The position numbers and the translations under genes are program-made. A DNA stretch of 64,000 nt, taken from the IMG/VR virus record IMGVR_UViG_3300032245_000473, positions 1 to 64,000 of that record. One strand, 5' to 3'. How positions within the stretch are numbered: the stretch's first letter is position 1; each line of letters starts with the position of its first letter. Of the stretch, positions 52,223 through 60,987 are shown in pieces. The notes under the pieces were generated by a model, which searched no databases, was not told the origin of the DNA, and was given only the letters and a program-made list of their open reading frames with translations. This DNA is from a virus.

Positions 52223-52681
52223 ATGGCTCGACAGATCACCCCGCCCGCCGCATGGGACGCCATGGTGCGTGCCTATGCCCAGTTCCGAACTCTTCGTGAG
52301 AAAGGTCAGACTGAAGAGGACAAGGCCAAGAAGGACATCTTGGGTTACCTCGCTGACCGGGGACAAGAGACGCCAGAGGGCCACCGAGTACTCGCTTCAG
52401 AGCGAGTGAGAGTCGGCAAGAAGTACATCATCGGCTTCAAGCGCCAGCGTCGTGTCTCCTTGGTCTTGGATCAAGACAAGGCCATCGCATGGCTGGAAGC
52501 CCACGGGCTGCTCGCTGAATGTCAGGTCACGGAAACGGTGACCTACTTCAACGAGGACGCCCTCATCGGACTCAACTTCTCCGAGAAGATTCCCGACGAC
52601 GTGTTCAAGGGTTTCTACACGGAGAAGGAGAACTTCGCCCTCATCTTGGAGGAAGACCCCGACGATGACGAGGACGAGTGA
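52223..52681 (+). CDS. Acid-tailed unknown early protein
   Basis: A 152-residue protein. The first 130 residues are mixed alpha/beta with RVGKKYIIGFKRQRRVSL; the last 12 are almost all Asp/Glu (EEDPDDDEDE). Gam-like or ssDNA-related roles would fit the acidic tail, but I cannot assign it. It starts the right-hand DNA-metabolism operon from a strong leaderless promoter. Confidence 0.6.
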   Translation: MARQITPPAAWDAMVRAYAQFRTLREKGQTEEDKAKKDILGYLADRGQETPEGHRVLASERVRVGKKYIIGFKRQRRVSLVLDQDKAIAWLEAHGLLAECQVTETVTYFNEDALIGLNFSEKIPDDVFKGFYTEKENFALILEEDPDDDEDE

Positions 52682-52725
52682 CTGCTGGAGAGACAGCATT
52701 ACACGTGACAACACATGAGGAACCA

Positions 52726-52986
52726 ATGAACAGAACAATGGCCTACGAGGCCCACTTGGAGCAGATCAACGATTTGCGCCGCAGGTCCATCGACGCAGCG
52801 ACCCTCGCACGGGCGTTCGATGACTACGCCGAGAACCTGACTCAGATCAAGACCAAGGGCGACATCGCTGATCTCGCCGCTATGGACTTGAAGACCCACG
52901 CCCACAAGCGCGCAGAGCAGGTCCGTCGATTCAGCCAGTCCTGCATCGAACGTGCGGATGCCATGGAGCGGGAGGGTCTGGCGTGA
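52726..52986 (+). CDS. Unknown helical protein
   Basis: An 86-residue protein (ATG 52726 with GAGGAACCA upstream; GTG starts at 52678 and 52705 also exist). Charged alpha-helix with heptad-like Leu/Ile spacing, so a coiled coil is likely. Coupled to the next gene by GTGA. Confidence 0.55.
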   Translation: MNRTMAYEAHLEQINDLRRRSIDAATLARAFDDYAENLTQIKTKGDIADLAAMDLKTHAHKRAEQVRRFSQSCIERADAMEREGLA

Positions 52987-53312
52987 CCGACCTGACCAAA
53001 CTCCCCCACTCCTACATCCGCTGCCGCACGCTGGGACACGCTTGGGACGATGTGGAACCCACCGCTGAGGAGATTCAGGATGCCGATCTGATGTGGCACG
53101 GCTACTCGTTGCTGGCGACCTGTTGCTCCCGCTGCTACATGCGCCGCATGGACATCGTCACCACTGGTGGCGCACTCCGCACTCGCCGGTACAACTACCC
53201 GGTTGGGTACCTCATCGCCAAGGGTGAACACCGCCCGAAGCGCATCGAGTTCCGCAAGCAGTTGATCGCCAACCGCATCTTCCAGATGAAGGCAAAGCGG
53301 GGTAAGCAGTGA
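52983..53312 (+). CDS. Conserved small zinc-type phage protein
   Basis: A 109-residue protein with LPHSYIRCRTLGHAWDD near 7-23, LATCCSRCYMRRMDI near 45-59 and RRYNYPVGYLIAKG. This pattern ('LPHxYIxCRxxGHAW', CxxC and 'YPxGY') is common in actinophages and probably binds zinc. No role is known to me. GTG start. Confidence 0.65.
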   Translation: MTDLTKLPHSYIRCRTLGHAWDDVEPTAEEIQDADLMWHGYSLLATCCSRCYMRRMDIVTTGGALRTRRYNYPVGYLIAKGEHRPKRIEFRKQLIANRIFQMKAKRGKQ

Positions 53313-53689
53313 CCGAGTCAGAACTGAAGAGCGTGTATCACGCCGCCATCGTCGCCGGTACGTCCCACATCTGTTGCCCCGATTGTGGGAAGACTGTCCA
53401 ACGCAGGTCCTTCCGCAACCATTGTCGCAACGTGCATGGTGCCAACATCAGCAGCGGCCCCGGCCGAATCGCAGGCATCTCCACGAAGCGGAAGGCCAAG
53501 AAGGCCAAGAAGCAGCAGGTCATCGTCCCCGTGGAAAGCACTCCTTCGTGGGTGATTTCCCCCGATGAGTTCATGGACTTGACCGTTGCCGTTCTGTACT
53601 GCGACGACGAAACCATGCCCATCCGTCATCTGCCCCACATTTCCAAGTTCCGAACTCATGTCGAAGAATTGTTGGCGGCATTGAAGTGA
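53309..53689 (+). CDS. C2H2 zinc finger protein
   Basis: A 126-residue protein with ICCPDCGKTVQRRSFRNHCR followed by NVH, a C2H2-like finger near 19-43, then a Lys-rich stretch (KRKAKKAKKQQV) near 60-75. Probably binds nucleic acid. GTGA overlap on both sides. Confidence 0.6.
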   Translation: MTESELKSVYHAAIVAGTSHICCPDCGKTVQRRSFRNHCRNVHGANISSGPGRIAGISTKRKAKKAKKQQVIVPVESTPSWVISPDEFMDLTVAVLYCDDETMPIRHLPHISKFRTHVEELLAALK

Positions 53690-54132
53690 GTGATTGGCTT
53701 TCCCAGTTTGACAGCCTTGACTACCCCGGTAGGCGTAAGCCGGTAAACCGTGTTACACCCAAGGTGCATACTGAAGCCGTCGATTGGGCATCGAAACCAA
53801 TCAAGTACATGGTCGCTGGTGAAGAGCGAGAGTTCTACACCATTGGCCACCTCGCCCGGGCTTTGGGATATTCGGTCCAAAGCATCAGAGCATGGGAGAA
53901 CACACAGTTGCTCCCGAAATCCCGGTATCGGTCGCCTAACCAGCGTCGTGCCAATCAGCCAGAGCATCTAACCAAGGGCAAGCGGCTCTGGACGCGTGAA
54001 CAGATTGAAGGTATACTTCGCATCGCTTCCGAAGAGGGTGTCATCCTCAACAAGAAGCCTCCGACCCCGAGGTTCGCCTCACGGGTACAAACACTTTTCA
54101 ATGAACTGTTCCACCCTCAACAACAGCCCTAG
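53686..54132 (+). CDS. MerR-like helix-turn-helix protein
   Basis: A 148-residue protein with FYTIGHLARALGYSVQSIRA and WENTQLLPKSRYRSP near 50-85, the MerR-type winged helix start; RLWTREQIEGILRIASEEG near 99-117 completes it. It may bind DNA or help terminase-like functions. GTGA start overlap. Confidence 0.6.
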   Translation: MSDWLSQFDSLDYPGRRKPVNRVTPKVHTEAVDWASKPIKYMVAGEEREFYTIGHLARALGYSVQSIRAWENTQLLPKSRYRSPNQRRANQPEHLTKGKRLWTREQIEGILRIASEEGVILNKKPPTPRFASRVQTLFNELFHPQQQP

Positions 54133-54155
54133 ACACTTACAAGGAAACACACAGC

Positions 54156-54875
54156 ATGAACATCTCCCGACGACCCGTTCGCCGCACCGATGGCCCCTTT
54201 GACGATGAGCAGCCCACAGCGCCTCCCGTCCCGAGCGCCGATGCCGACCCCGACGACGCACCCTTGATGCAGTTGCGTGGAGGTTGGTCGGCAGGGAAGC
54301 AGCAGGCTGAAGCCACCAGCGAGTACGCTCAGGCATTCAAGCCCGAGGTCAAGAGCCAGATCATCAAGTTCTTGGAAGACGCCCCTTACGTCAACTTCCG
54401 TCGTCACTGGATTGAGCGGAACGGCCTCGCTGGTGTGGTGAAGCGCCCTTACGTCTGCCCCCAGTCCGTGGGCAAGACGTGCCCGATCTGCAACCTTGGT
54501 GACAAGCCGCAAGCCGTGTCCTCTTTCAACGTGGCCCTCATCGGTGACGACGGCGTTCCTACCCTGAAGACGTGGGACCTTGGCGTCAAGTTGTTCAACG
54601 TGCTGGCTGGGTACGCCGAAGACCCGAAGGTCGGCCCCCTCACGCGTGGCTACTTCGCCGTGTCCGTGTCCAGCGGAGGTGCTGGTTCCCGCAAGGGCGG
54701 CACAACGCAGACCAACGTCAATCCGGTGAAGCCCTCGCAGTTGGATGAGTGGGGCACCATCCCTCCCAACCCGAAGGAACTGGAAGCCTTGGGCCTCTAC
54801 GACGCCAGCATCATCAAGTTGCCCAAGCCGGGCGAGTTGGAAGAGATCGCTGAAGAGATGGCGTCCGAGTACTGA
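54156..54875 (+). CDS. Single-stranded DNA-binding protein (gp32-like)
   Basis: A 239-residue protein. FLEDAPYVNFRRHWIER near 73-89, then CPQSVGKTCPIC near 101-112 (a likely zinc site), FNVALIGDD and the C-terminal acidic end EELEEIAEEM-like (PGELEEIAEEMASEY) match phage ssDNA-binding proteins of the gp32 type. The acidic tail would hold partner proteins. G/C-ending codons show high expression, as expected for a protein needed in bulk. It directly precedes the polymerase. Confidence 0.7.
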   Translation: MNISRRPVRRTDGPFDDEQPTAPPVPSADADPDDAPLMQLRGGWSAGKQQAEATSEYAQAFKPEVKSQIIKFLEDAPYVNFRRHWIERNGLAGVVKRPYVCPQSVGKTCPICNLGDKPQAVSSFNVALIGDDGVPTLKTWDLGVKLFNVLAGYAEDPKVGPLTRGYFAVSVSSGGAGSRKGGTTQTNVNPVKPSQLDEWGTIPPNPKELEALGLYDASIIKLPKPGELEEIAEEMASEY

Positions 54876-54876
54876 C

Positions 54877-56898
54877 GTGACCGATACAGGGGTAACGGAT
54901 AGCCCGGTGGTTCGCCACCGGGCTGTTCCCCATCTCATCACGACGGTGGAGGAACTACGGGAGGCAGTCGCCTACCTACTGACACAGCCCCACTTCGTTA
55001 TCGACGTGGAGACAACTTTCGGCAACGCTCACACCAATGAGGTGCTGTGGGTAGGTCTGGGTGCCCGTGCAGCGGTGTACCTCATTCCTATCAACCACCC
55101 CATTGGGTACGTGGATGTTCCTGAGCATGTGGAGATGCGTATCCCCCCTGAGAACGAGCGCAAGGTCTTGGCTAGTGGTGCCCTGAGCAAGGCCAAACGC
55201 CGGTACAAGGTTCCTACCTCATTTACCGAACGGCTAGACCAACTACCCCCCGGTGTGGTGTTTGCCGAGTTGGAACCACTGCTCTTCTCAGACCGAGGAA
55301 AGATTGGGCAGAACACCAAGTTCGACCTCATCAGCGTGTCCAAGTACTACGGCGGGAACATCCCTCCCGGCCCGTACCACGACAACATCGTCATCACGCA
55401 TCTGCTGGATGAGAACCGGATGAAGTACGACCTGAAGACGGTCACCATGGACTGGTTGGATGTTCCTCAGCCCCAGCGTGCCGCTTTCTACCCCAACTTG
55501 GGGCGCTCCGGTATTGAGATAGAACCTGTGGATGCTGTAGCCCGGTATCTTGCCAAGGACATTCGCTACACGTGGTTGTACTTCCGCAATCAGTTCCCCC
55601 GCCTCGCCAAGCAGGGTTTGACCGAAGCGTACAAAGTGGAAATGGACCTGTATGGCGTCCTCATGCGTATGGAATGCAACGGATTCCCTGTCGACGGCAA
55701 GCGTATGGACGTGGTGAAGTCCGAGTTGGAGGAGGAACTCCGTTCGGTTGCAGGAGAAGCATGGTCCATAGCCGGGTATCAGTTTGAGATGACGAATCTC
55801 AACATCAAGCGTGACCTGCTCTTCAACCCGAAGAAGTTGGGAGGTCAGGGACTGAAACCCAAGTCGTACACCGAGAAGACCAACACCGCTCAGTTGAACA
55901 AGGCCACGTTGGAGTACTACGCAGAGCGTGGGAACCGGCTAGCGCAGGTGTTCCTAGAGTTCTCTGCCCTAGAGAAACTTCGGGGCACCTTTATTGAGGG
56001 ACTTGGCAAGCACCTCATCGACGGTCGAATCCATACTTCGTTCAAGCAGCACGGCACTGTGACCGGGCGATTGTCCGCCCACCAACCCAACCTTCAGCAG
56101 ATTCCTGCCCGAGGTGACGGCGCAATTATTCGTGAGATGTTCGTTGCGCTCCCCGGTAAGTCGTTGGTCGTAGCCGACTATGACCAAATCGAACTGAGGT
56201 GCGCCGCCTTCTTGTCCGGTGATACCGCCATGATGGAAGTCTTCAAGCAGGGGCAGGACATTCACCGGGCCGCTGCTGCTGCCATGTACACCGTCGACAT
56301 GGACGAGGTGACAAAGGAGCAGCGGCAGGCAGGTAAGGGACAGAACTTCCTGACCCTCTACGGTGGTGGCGCAGCCAAATTGGCGCGCACCGCTGGCGTT
56401 GACGTTCCGACTGCGGAACTGTTCATCAAGCGGTACTACCAGCAGTTCCCTCACCTTGGTGCGTGGAAGGACAGCCTTGTAGAGGCCGCTCAAAGAGCGG
56501 GGCGACGAACCGATCCGTTCCGATACCCGCCTTACGTCCTTATTCCCCCCTTCAACCGTCGCCGGAGGATTCCTGACCTTTACTCTCCGCATGAGTACGA
56601 CAGGTATCGGGGAGAACGTCAGGCTGTAAACGCTGTCGTGCAGGGGTTTGCTTCGTACGTCATGAAGTTGGCCCTCATCGAACTGGACAGGCAGTTGCCA
56701 TCTCTTGACGCTGTGATGTTGGTCACAGTGCATGACGAAATCGTCGTGATGTGCGATGTTGATACGGCGGTATCCGTGAAGGACACGGTGTCCGCCATCA
56801 TGGGTTCCGTCACGCTTGCTGGAGAACCTATCCTTGGTGAGGTACCGCTTGTTGCTTCGGCAGACATCGGGCGCACTTGGGCAGAAGCAAAGGGGTAA
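54877..56898 (+). CDS. Family A DNA polymerase with 3'-5' exonuclease
   Basis: A 673-residue replicative polymerase. Exonuclease: FVIDVETT near 39-46 and KIGQNTKFDLIS near 147-158. Polymerase: HGTVTGRLSAHQPNLQQIP near 391-409, motif A VVADYDQIELRCAA near 431-444, motif B QAGKGQNFLTLYGGG near 483-497 (Phe at the position that selects against dideoxynucleotides) and motif C VTVHDEIVVM near 615-624. No 5' nuclease domain. GTG 54877 is 1 nt after the previous stop. Confidence 0.85.
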   Translation: MTDTGVTDSPVVRHRAVPHLITTVEELREAVAYLLTQPHFVIDVETTFGNAHTNEVLWVGLGARAAVYLIPINHPIGYVDVPEHVEMRIPPENERKVLASGALSKAKRRYKVPTSFTERLDQLPPGVVFAELEPLLFSDRGKIGQNTKFDLISVSKYYGGNIPPGPYHDNIVITHLLDENRMKYDLKTVTMDWLDVPQPQRAAFYPNLGRSGIEIEPVDAVARYLAKDIRYTWLYFRNQFPRLAKQGLTEAYKVEMDLYGVLMRMECNGFPVDGKRMDVVKSELEEELRSVAGEAWSIAGYQFEMTNLNIKRDLLFNPKKLGGQGLKPKSYTEKTNTAQLNKATLEYYAERGNRLAQVFLEFSALEKLRGTFIEGLGKHLIDGRIHTSFKQHGTVTGRLSAHQPNLQQIPARGDGAIIREMFVALPGKSLVVADYDQIELRCAAFLSGDTAMMEVFKQGQDIHRAAAAAMYTVDMDEVTKEQRQAGKGQNFLTLYGGGAAKLARTAGVDVPTAELFIKRYYQQFPHLGAWKDSLVEAAQRAGRRTDPFRYPPYVLIPPFNRRRRIPDLYSPHEYDRYRGERQAVNAVVQGFASYVMKLALIELDRQLPSLDAVMLVTVHDEIVVMCDVDTAVSVKDTVSAIMGSVTLAGEPILGEVPLVASADIGRTWAEAKG

Positions 56899-56901
56899 GG
56901 A

Positions 56902-57291
56902 ATGTCATCGGATTGGTACGCCCGTCGGCTTGGTCAGCAGCAGCCTCAGTCTCAGCCTCAGGCCCGTCAATGGACACCCCCTCCCCCTCAGTATGTTCCT
57001 CAGCAGCCGAACTACCAGCAGCAACCTGCTCCGGGGCAGCATCAGATGCCGCCGCAAACGCCACCCCCCGGTTCGGTGAATCATGAGAACTTCATGCAGA
57101 TGGCCAGTATGTGGCGAGGTGGCCCTGCCATGAAGTCCGACCCCGGTGGGTGCCCTCAGTGCGGTAGCCCCCGGTACTACAGCCGTTCAAAGTCGGTGAG
57201 CCGTGGCCCTGCTCCTGCTCCGCACTGCTTTGACTGCGGCTTCAACGGCTTATTCGACCAAGGTGATCCTGCGACATGGGGGGCAATGTGA
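56902..57291 (+). CDS. Gln/Pro-rich zinc-ribbon protein
   Basis: A 129-residue protein. Residues about 10-60 are a Gln/Pro-rich flexible stretch, and the C-terminus has GGCPQCGSPRYYS and PHCFDCGFNGLF, a four-Cys zinc ribbon. Similar proteins are frequent in actinophages near recombination genes. Its TGA overlaps the RecA-like start. Confidence 0.6.
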   Translation: MSSDWYARRLGQQQPQSQPQARQWTPPPPQYVPQQPNYQQQPAPGQHQMPPQTPPPGSVNHENFMQMASMWRGGPAMKSDPGGCPQCGSPRYYSRSKSVSRGPAPAPHCFDCGFNGLFDQGDPATWGAM

Positions 57292-58301
57292 CAGCGTTAG
57301 ACGAACTAATCGCTAAGACCAACAAGAAGGCCGGGGGGACGCTGATCGTGCGTGGCTCTGACCTCAAAGACACGACCATTCCTCGTATTACGACAGGGAG
57401 TCTGGCGTTTGACCTCATGCTCGGTGGCGGTTGGCCGCTCAACTGCTGGAATGAGGTGATCGGTAACGAGAGTAACGGCAAGACCGTGATGGTCCTGAAG
57501 ACCATCGCTGCCTGTCAGGCCCAGAACCCTGAGCATGAGACGCTATGGATTGCCAGTGAGGACTTCGTTCCTGATTGGGCGGAAACACTGGGAGTCAATC
57601 TGGACAAGGTGGCAGTCGCATCCACAAAGGTAATGGAAGAGGCGTATCAACTGGTCATTGACGCCATCGACGGTCGGGCCGTGGACGCCGTGGTCATCGA
57701 CTCATACCCGGCTCTCATCCCTACGGTTGAGGACGAGAAGACCATGCACGAAATGAGTGTTGGTCTAGGCGCACGGCTTACCGGACAGTTCATGCGGAAG
57801 TCCAACAAAGCCCAACGACGGTCATTGGATGAGGAAGACCGCCCCTGCCTTGGCATCATCATCAACCAGTGGCGAGAGAAGATTGGTGTGATGTATGGCG
57901 ACCCACGAACGACCCCCGGTGGTAAGGCCAAGAACTTCTCGTACTTCACTCGGGTTGAAGTGACTCGAGATGACTGGGTGGAGCGTGGTAATTCAAAGGT
58001 CGGTATCAGCATCAAGGCCAAGACGATCAAGAACAAGACTGCTCCCCCGCAGCGAACCGGCTTGGTTGACTTCTACTTCCAAGACTCCAGCCCTTTCCAT
58101 CAAGGTGAGTATGACGCTGTCAAGGAGGTGTCATCCATCGCCATCAGTCTGGAAGTGGTGTCCCGTCGCGGTGCCATGTACCACTTCGGTGAGCAGAAGT
58201 GGCGTGGTAAGGAAGAGTTCTTGGATGCACTCCGACAAGATTTGGACCTTCAGCGTGACATTGCTGACCAAGTAAAGCGCATGGTGATCCCCAATGGATG
58301 A
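57288..58301 (+). CDS. RecA-like recombinase
   Basis: A 337-residue strand-exchange ATPase. NCWNEVIGNESNGKTVMVLK near 49-68 holds the Walker A (GNESNGKT), LWIASEDFVPDWAETLG near 82-98 the catalytic Glu region, VDAVVIDSYPALIP near 131-144 the Walker B, and ARLTGQFMRKSNKAQR plus IIINQWREKIGV the loop regions with the conserved Gln. GTG 57288 (ATGTGA) is preferred; an ATG lies at 57276. It works with the polymerase and nucleases of this operon. Confidence 0.8.
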   Translation: MTALDELIAKTNKKAGGTLIVRGSDLKDTTIPRITTGSLAFDLMLGGGWPLNCWNEVIGNESNGKTVMVLKTIAACQAQNPEHETLWIASEDFVPDWAETLGVNLDKVAVASTKVMEEAYQLVIDAIDGRAVDAVVIDSYPALIPTVEDEKTMHEMSVGLGARLTGQFMRKSNKAQRRSLDEEDRPCLGIIINQWREKIGVMYGDPRTTPGGKAKNFSYFTRVEVTRDDWVERGNSKVGISIKAKTIKNKTAPPQRTGLVDFYFQDSSPFHQGEYDAVKEVSSIAISLEVVSRRGAMYHFGEQKWRGKEEFLDALRQDLDLQRDIADQVKRMVIPNG

Positions 58302-58608
58302 GAGAATCCTGAAGTCTCGTTCTCAGGAGAAGAGGATCGCCCGGAAAGTTGGTGGCACTCTGAACGCAGGGTCGGGCAACGGTAATAGGAAAAACGATGT
58401 CCGCCAGCGGGGAGAAGTGTTGTGGGAGATGAAGAGAACCGACGCCAAAACAATCACCATCCGAGCCACCGACCTTCGGGACTTGCGAAAGAATGCCTCC
58501 TTGGAGGGACGACTCCCCGTCATGCACATCGAATTAGGCGGTCGTCGGTACGTTGTCATCGAAGAGGACGACTTCTTGTCGTCAGACTTGGCGAAGGGGT
58601 TACTGTGA
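58294..58608 (+). CDS. Possible small nuclease (PD-(D/E)XK-like)
   Basis: A 104-residue protein: SRSQEKRIARKVGGTLNAGSG then RKNDVRQRGEVLWEMKRTDA, and a C-terminal beta part. The order Glu, Asp, then E-x-K (WEMKRTD) looks like a small PD-(D/E)XK/resolvase core. Many actinophages carry this family unnamed. It overlaps the RecA end by 8 nt. Activity not certain. Confidence 0.5.
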   Translation: MDERILKSRSQEKRIARKVGGTLNAGSGNGNRKNDVRQRGEVLWEMKRTDAKTITIRATDLRDLRKNASLEGRLPVMHIELGGRRYVVIEEDDFLSSDLAKGLL

Positions 58609-58673
58609 GTCTTGTAGTGACCCTGCTTATTTTTGCCGCCTTGGCGTTCATCTTCTCTTGGCGTATCCGATGA
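58605..58673 (+). CDS. 22-residue membrane micropeptide
   Basis: GTG 58605 to TGA 58673 encodes MSLVVTLLIFAALAFIFSWR plus IR, a single transmembrane helix with a basic end. GTGA joins it to the previous gene and its stop overlaps the next ATG, so it fills the junction exactly. Chain coupling suggests it is translated, though such short genes need proof. Confidence 0.45.
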   Translation: MSLVVTLLIFAALAFIFSWRIR

Positions 58674-59653
58674 GACAAATCAGCAACAAGGTGTTGGACG
58701 CCCACAAGGAATCCTTCAAGGGAAACCAAGGGTACTTGCTGCCCCCGATGCGTCGGTACGTGGTACGGAAGGTGACTGAGGATGCCGCCGAGTCCAACCG
58801 CCGTACCGACATCATGCACCCCAGCGAGATGTGTAAGCCGGGTTGGTGCCAGCGCAAAGACTACTATCGGATCACTCTTGGGGTACGGGAAGAACTTGCG
58901 GCCCAGTTCAGTAGCGAGTTGATCTTTGCCGAGGGCCACACCATCCACGACAAGTACCAGCGTTGGCTGAGTGCCATGGGATTGCTCTATGGAAGGTGGG
59001 TATGCAAGGCCGACGGTCACTCGTTCTTCGGTCAGTCCCCCCGCACCTGCCCCGCTTGCGGCAGCGACAACCTCCGTTACAAAGAGGTACCGCTGGAGAA
59101 CAAGGACTACATGATTGCCGGTCACGCTGATGGGGCGGTAAATACTGGCAACGAGTGGCTGGAAGTGGATGAACCCTTCCTTATTGAGGTGAAGTCCATC
59201 GGGCTGGGCACAATCCGTGTCGAGAACCCTGAGTTGTACCGCAAGTACACCGACAATGAGTACGACCTAACCCGGCTTTGGCAGGAGATCAAGCGCCCGT
59301 TCTCTGCTCACATCCGGCAGGCCACGTTGTACTGCTGGCTGTCGGGCTACAAGAAGATGGTCTTCATCTACGAGAGCAAGTGGAATCAGCAGACCAAGGA
59401 GTTCGTGGTCACGCCAGACTTCAAGCACATTCAATGGATTCTGGATGGGGCCAAGGACGTGGCCCAATCCATCCGTCAAGGTATTGAGCCATACCGCCCC
59501 GGCTGGGCGAAGAAGGAACACAAAACGTGCAAGGCATGCCCCTACAAGGGTGAGTGCTGGGGAGAAACCGATGACAAGACAGATCAACCGAAGCCAGTCG
59601 CCGTCCGAAAGGCACCAGTTGCCCGACGACGAAAGGCTCTTCGCCCGTCCTAA
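58670..59653 (+). CDS. Cas4-like PD-(D/E)XK nuclease
   Basis: A 327-residue nuclease. MHPSEMCKPGWCQRKDYY near 48-65 has the N-terminal cysteines, YMIAGHADGAV near 142-152 the Asp, FLIEVKSIGLG near 165-175 the ExK, and the C-terminal CKACPYKGEC near 286-295 completes a possible iron-sulphur cluster. There is also an inserted zinc ribbon (CPACGS near 123-128). Cas4/AddB-like nucleases trim DNA ends for recombination; it fits with the RecA-like neighbour. ATGA overlap. Confidence 0.75.
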   Translation: MRQISNKVLDAHKESFKGNQGYLLPPMRRYVVRKVTEDAAESNRRTDIMHPSEMCKPGWCQRKDYYRITLGVREELAAQFSSELIFAEGHTIHDKYQRWLSAMGLLYGRWVCKADGHSFFGQSPRTCPACGSDNLRYKEVPLENKDYMIAGHADGAVNTGNEWLEVDEPFLIEVKSIGLGTIRVENPELYRKYTDNEYDLTRLWQEIKRPFSAHIRQATLYCWLSGYKKMVFIYESKWNQQTKEFVVTPDFKHIQWILDGAKDVAQSIRQGIEPYRPGWAKKEHKTCKACPYKGECWGETDDKTDQPKPVAVRKAPVARRRKALRPS

Positions 59654-60101
59654 CTTTGACATTCCAGAGTTGGACGGCAGCGATTTGACGATGGTGGCCG
59701 ACTCCACTCTCATGGAGATGTTCAGCAAGGCCGTGGCATGGCAGAACTTTGCCGACACGATTGCTACTGAGGCTGAGATCAAGGAGGCGGATTTCGCCGC
59801 CCGTGTAGAGCAGGCTGAATCTTCTGCTGTCCTTTGGGCATGGACCAACGCTTCTACGACCGTCGGTCCCCGTGGTGGGGTGAAGTCGGAATTCACCGCC
59901 ACCGTTGCAAAGGCGCAGCGTGATACGGACCCTGAGGTAGGGTTGTTGCGTGAGCAGTTTCGTCTCGCCAAAGCCGCACGTAAGCGCGCACAGACAGTAC
60001 GTGACAACAGTGAGCGGTTGGCTAACCTTCTGTCCAGAGAACTGTCTCGCCGTATCGGGCGGGACGGTGTTCAGCAACGAGCAGGACGGTTCGGAACGTG
60101 A
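59571..60101 (+). CDS. Unknown helical protein
   Basis: A 176-residue, mostly alpha-helical protein with a likely coiled coil (residues about 125-165, LREQFRLAKAARKRAQTVRD). ATG 59571 behind GGGGAGAAACC overlaps the nuclease gene by 83 nt; a shorter start at 59691 is possible. Joined to the next gene by GTGA. Function unknown. Confidence 0.55.
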   Translation: MTRQINRSQSPSERHQLPDDERLFARPNFDIPELDGSDLTMVADSTLMEMFSKAVAWQNFADTIATEAEIKEADFAARVEQAESSAVLWAWTNASTTVGPRGGVKSEFTATVAKAQRDTDPEVGLLREQFRLAKAARKRAQTVRDNSERLANLLSRELSRRIGRDGVQQRAGRFGT

Positions 60102-60250
60102 CACGTGATGTCAAGTGCAAGCAGTGCGGGTCCCGTATGTGGGATGACGAGGATGGAAAGTTGTACTGCCCATCGTGTGGATGGGAAAATGGAACACCAG
60201 TAGAGGACGCTGATGGCGAACAGGATGAAGTCCCTTGGGACGCAACATGA
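60098..60250 (+). CDS. 50-residue zinc-ribbon protein
   Basis: GTG 60098 (GTGA overlap) gives a 50-residue protein with CKQCGSRM and YCPSCGWENG, a clear two-knuckle zinc ribbon, followed by an acidic tail. Possible nucleic-acid or protein-binding part of the replication set. It overlaps the next gene by 38 nt in another frame. Confidence 0.6.
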   Translation: MTRDVKCKQCGSRMWDDEDGKLYCPSCGWENGTPVEDADGEQDEVPWDAT

Positions 60251-60647
60251 ATCCGCTATTCGTGATTGGCTAAGAGAACATGGGTGGCCGTTCGCTGATC
60301 GGCGCACCCAGAACGGGGCCAACGACCTTGGTGACCTGCGGTTGAGTGAACGCATCCCCTTTGTGGTGGAAGCCAAGACCGCTAAGTCCACTACTGAGCG
60401 AGCCTCTCTTGGCACCTTCGTAAAGGAACTGATGGCCGAGGTGCGTAACGACCATGCTGAGGCAGGCGCTGTCATCTTCAAGAAGCAGGGAACCACTGAT
60501 GTGGGCGAGTACTACGCCATCATGCCGGTGAAGTACCTCAACGTCCTTCTGGAGAAGGCATACGGCGAACGGGTAGAGGAACCTCTGGTTGTCAGGCGTG
60601 TCGTCGGCAGGAGAACGATCTCGCAAACCATCCCCCCTACTTCATAG
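60213..60647 (+). CDS. Holliday-junction resolvase-like nuclease
   Basis: A 144-residue protein: GTQHESAIRDWLREHGWPFADRR near 9-31, NGANDLGDLRLSERI near 34-48 and FVVEAKTAKST near 50-60, which gives the Glu, Asp, E-x-K core of resolvase-like PD-(D/E)XK nucleases (VRR-Nuc/Hjc class). It would cut branched DNA before packaging. The start lies within the previous small gene. Confidence 0.65.
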   Translation: MANRMKSLGTQHESAIRDWLREHGWPFADRRTQNGANDLGDLRLSERIPFVVEAKTAKSTTERASLGTFVKELMAEVRNDHAEAGAVIFKKQGTTDVGEYYAIMPVKYLNVLLEKAYGERVEEPLVVRRVVGRRTISQTIPPTS

Positions 60648-60690
60648 CCTGCTATCGTCTTCCTGTATCGGCATATCGGTCGGAGGAAAT

Positions 60691-60987
60691 ATGCAGGGCA
60701 CCGTTGGTATCACAAAGGAAGAGTTCCTGATGAGGGTGAGCGGAAGCAGCCCTGTTCAGGCTGTTGCCAACTCCATTGTCAAGTGCATCTTTGAGTCCAG
60801 TCACTTCCCCGTCATCCGTGCTATCGGTGCTGGGGCCGTTGCCCAGACCTGCAAAGCCATTGCCGTCGCTCGGGGTATTGTTGCTCCTAAGGGCATGGAC
60901 CTTGCCTGCGTCATCGGGTTCGACACGATCCGAGGTGACCAAGGAGAGGACATCAGCGCACAGATTTTCTACCTGTTTGCACGCTGA
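60691..60987 (+). CDS. SpoVS-like (Alba-fold) protein
   Basis: A 98-residue protein that follows the SpoVS plan: FLMRVSGSSPVQAVANSI near 12-29, IRAIGAGAVAQTCKAIAVAR near 42-61 and GIVAPKGMDLACVIGFDTI near 62-80. SpoVS is a small Alba-like protein found in sporeformers and other bacteria; it binds nucleic acid. ATG 60691 behind GGAGGAAAT. In phages its job is unknown; it may affect host gene expression. Confidence 0.7.
   Translation: MQGTVGITKEEFLMRVSGSSPVQAVANSIVKCIFESSHFPVIRAIGAGAVAQTCKAIAVARGIVAPKGMDLACVIGFDTIRGDQGEDISAQIFYLFAR

Noticed and set aside
54129-54941. 270-codon minus-strand frame over the ssDNA-binding protein gene
   Set aside because: Codon-bias shadow; the plus-strand frame has clear protein features.
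59267-60007. 246-codon minus-strand frame near the Cas4-like nuclease
   Set aside because: It overlaps two supported plus-strand genes and lacks a start signal.
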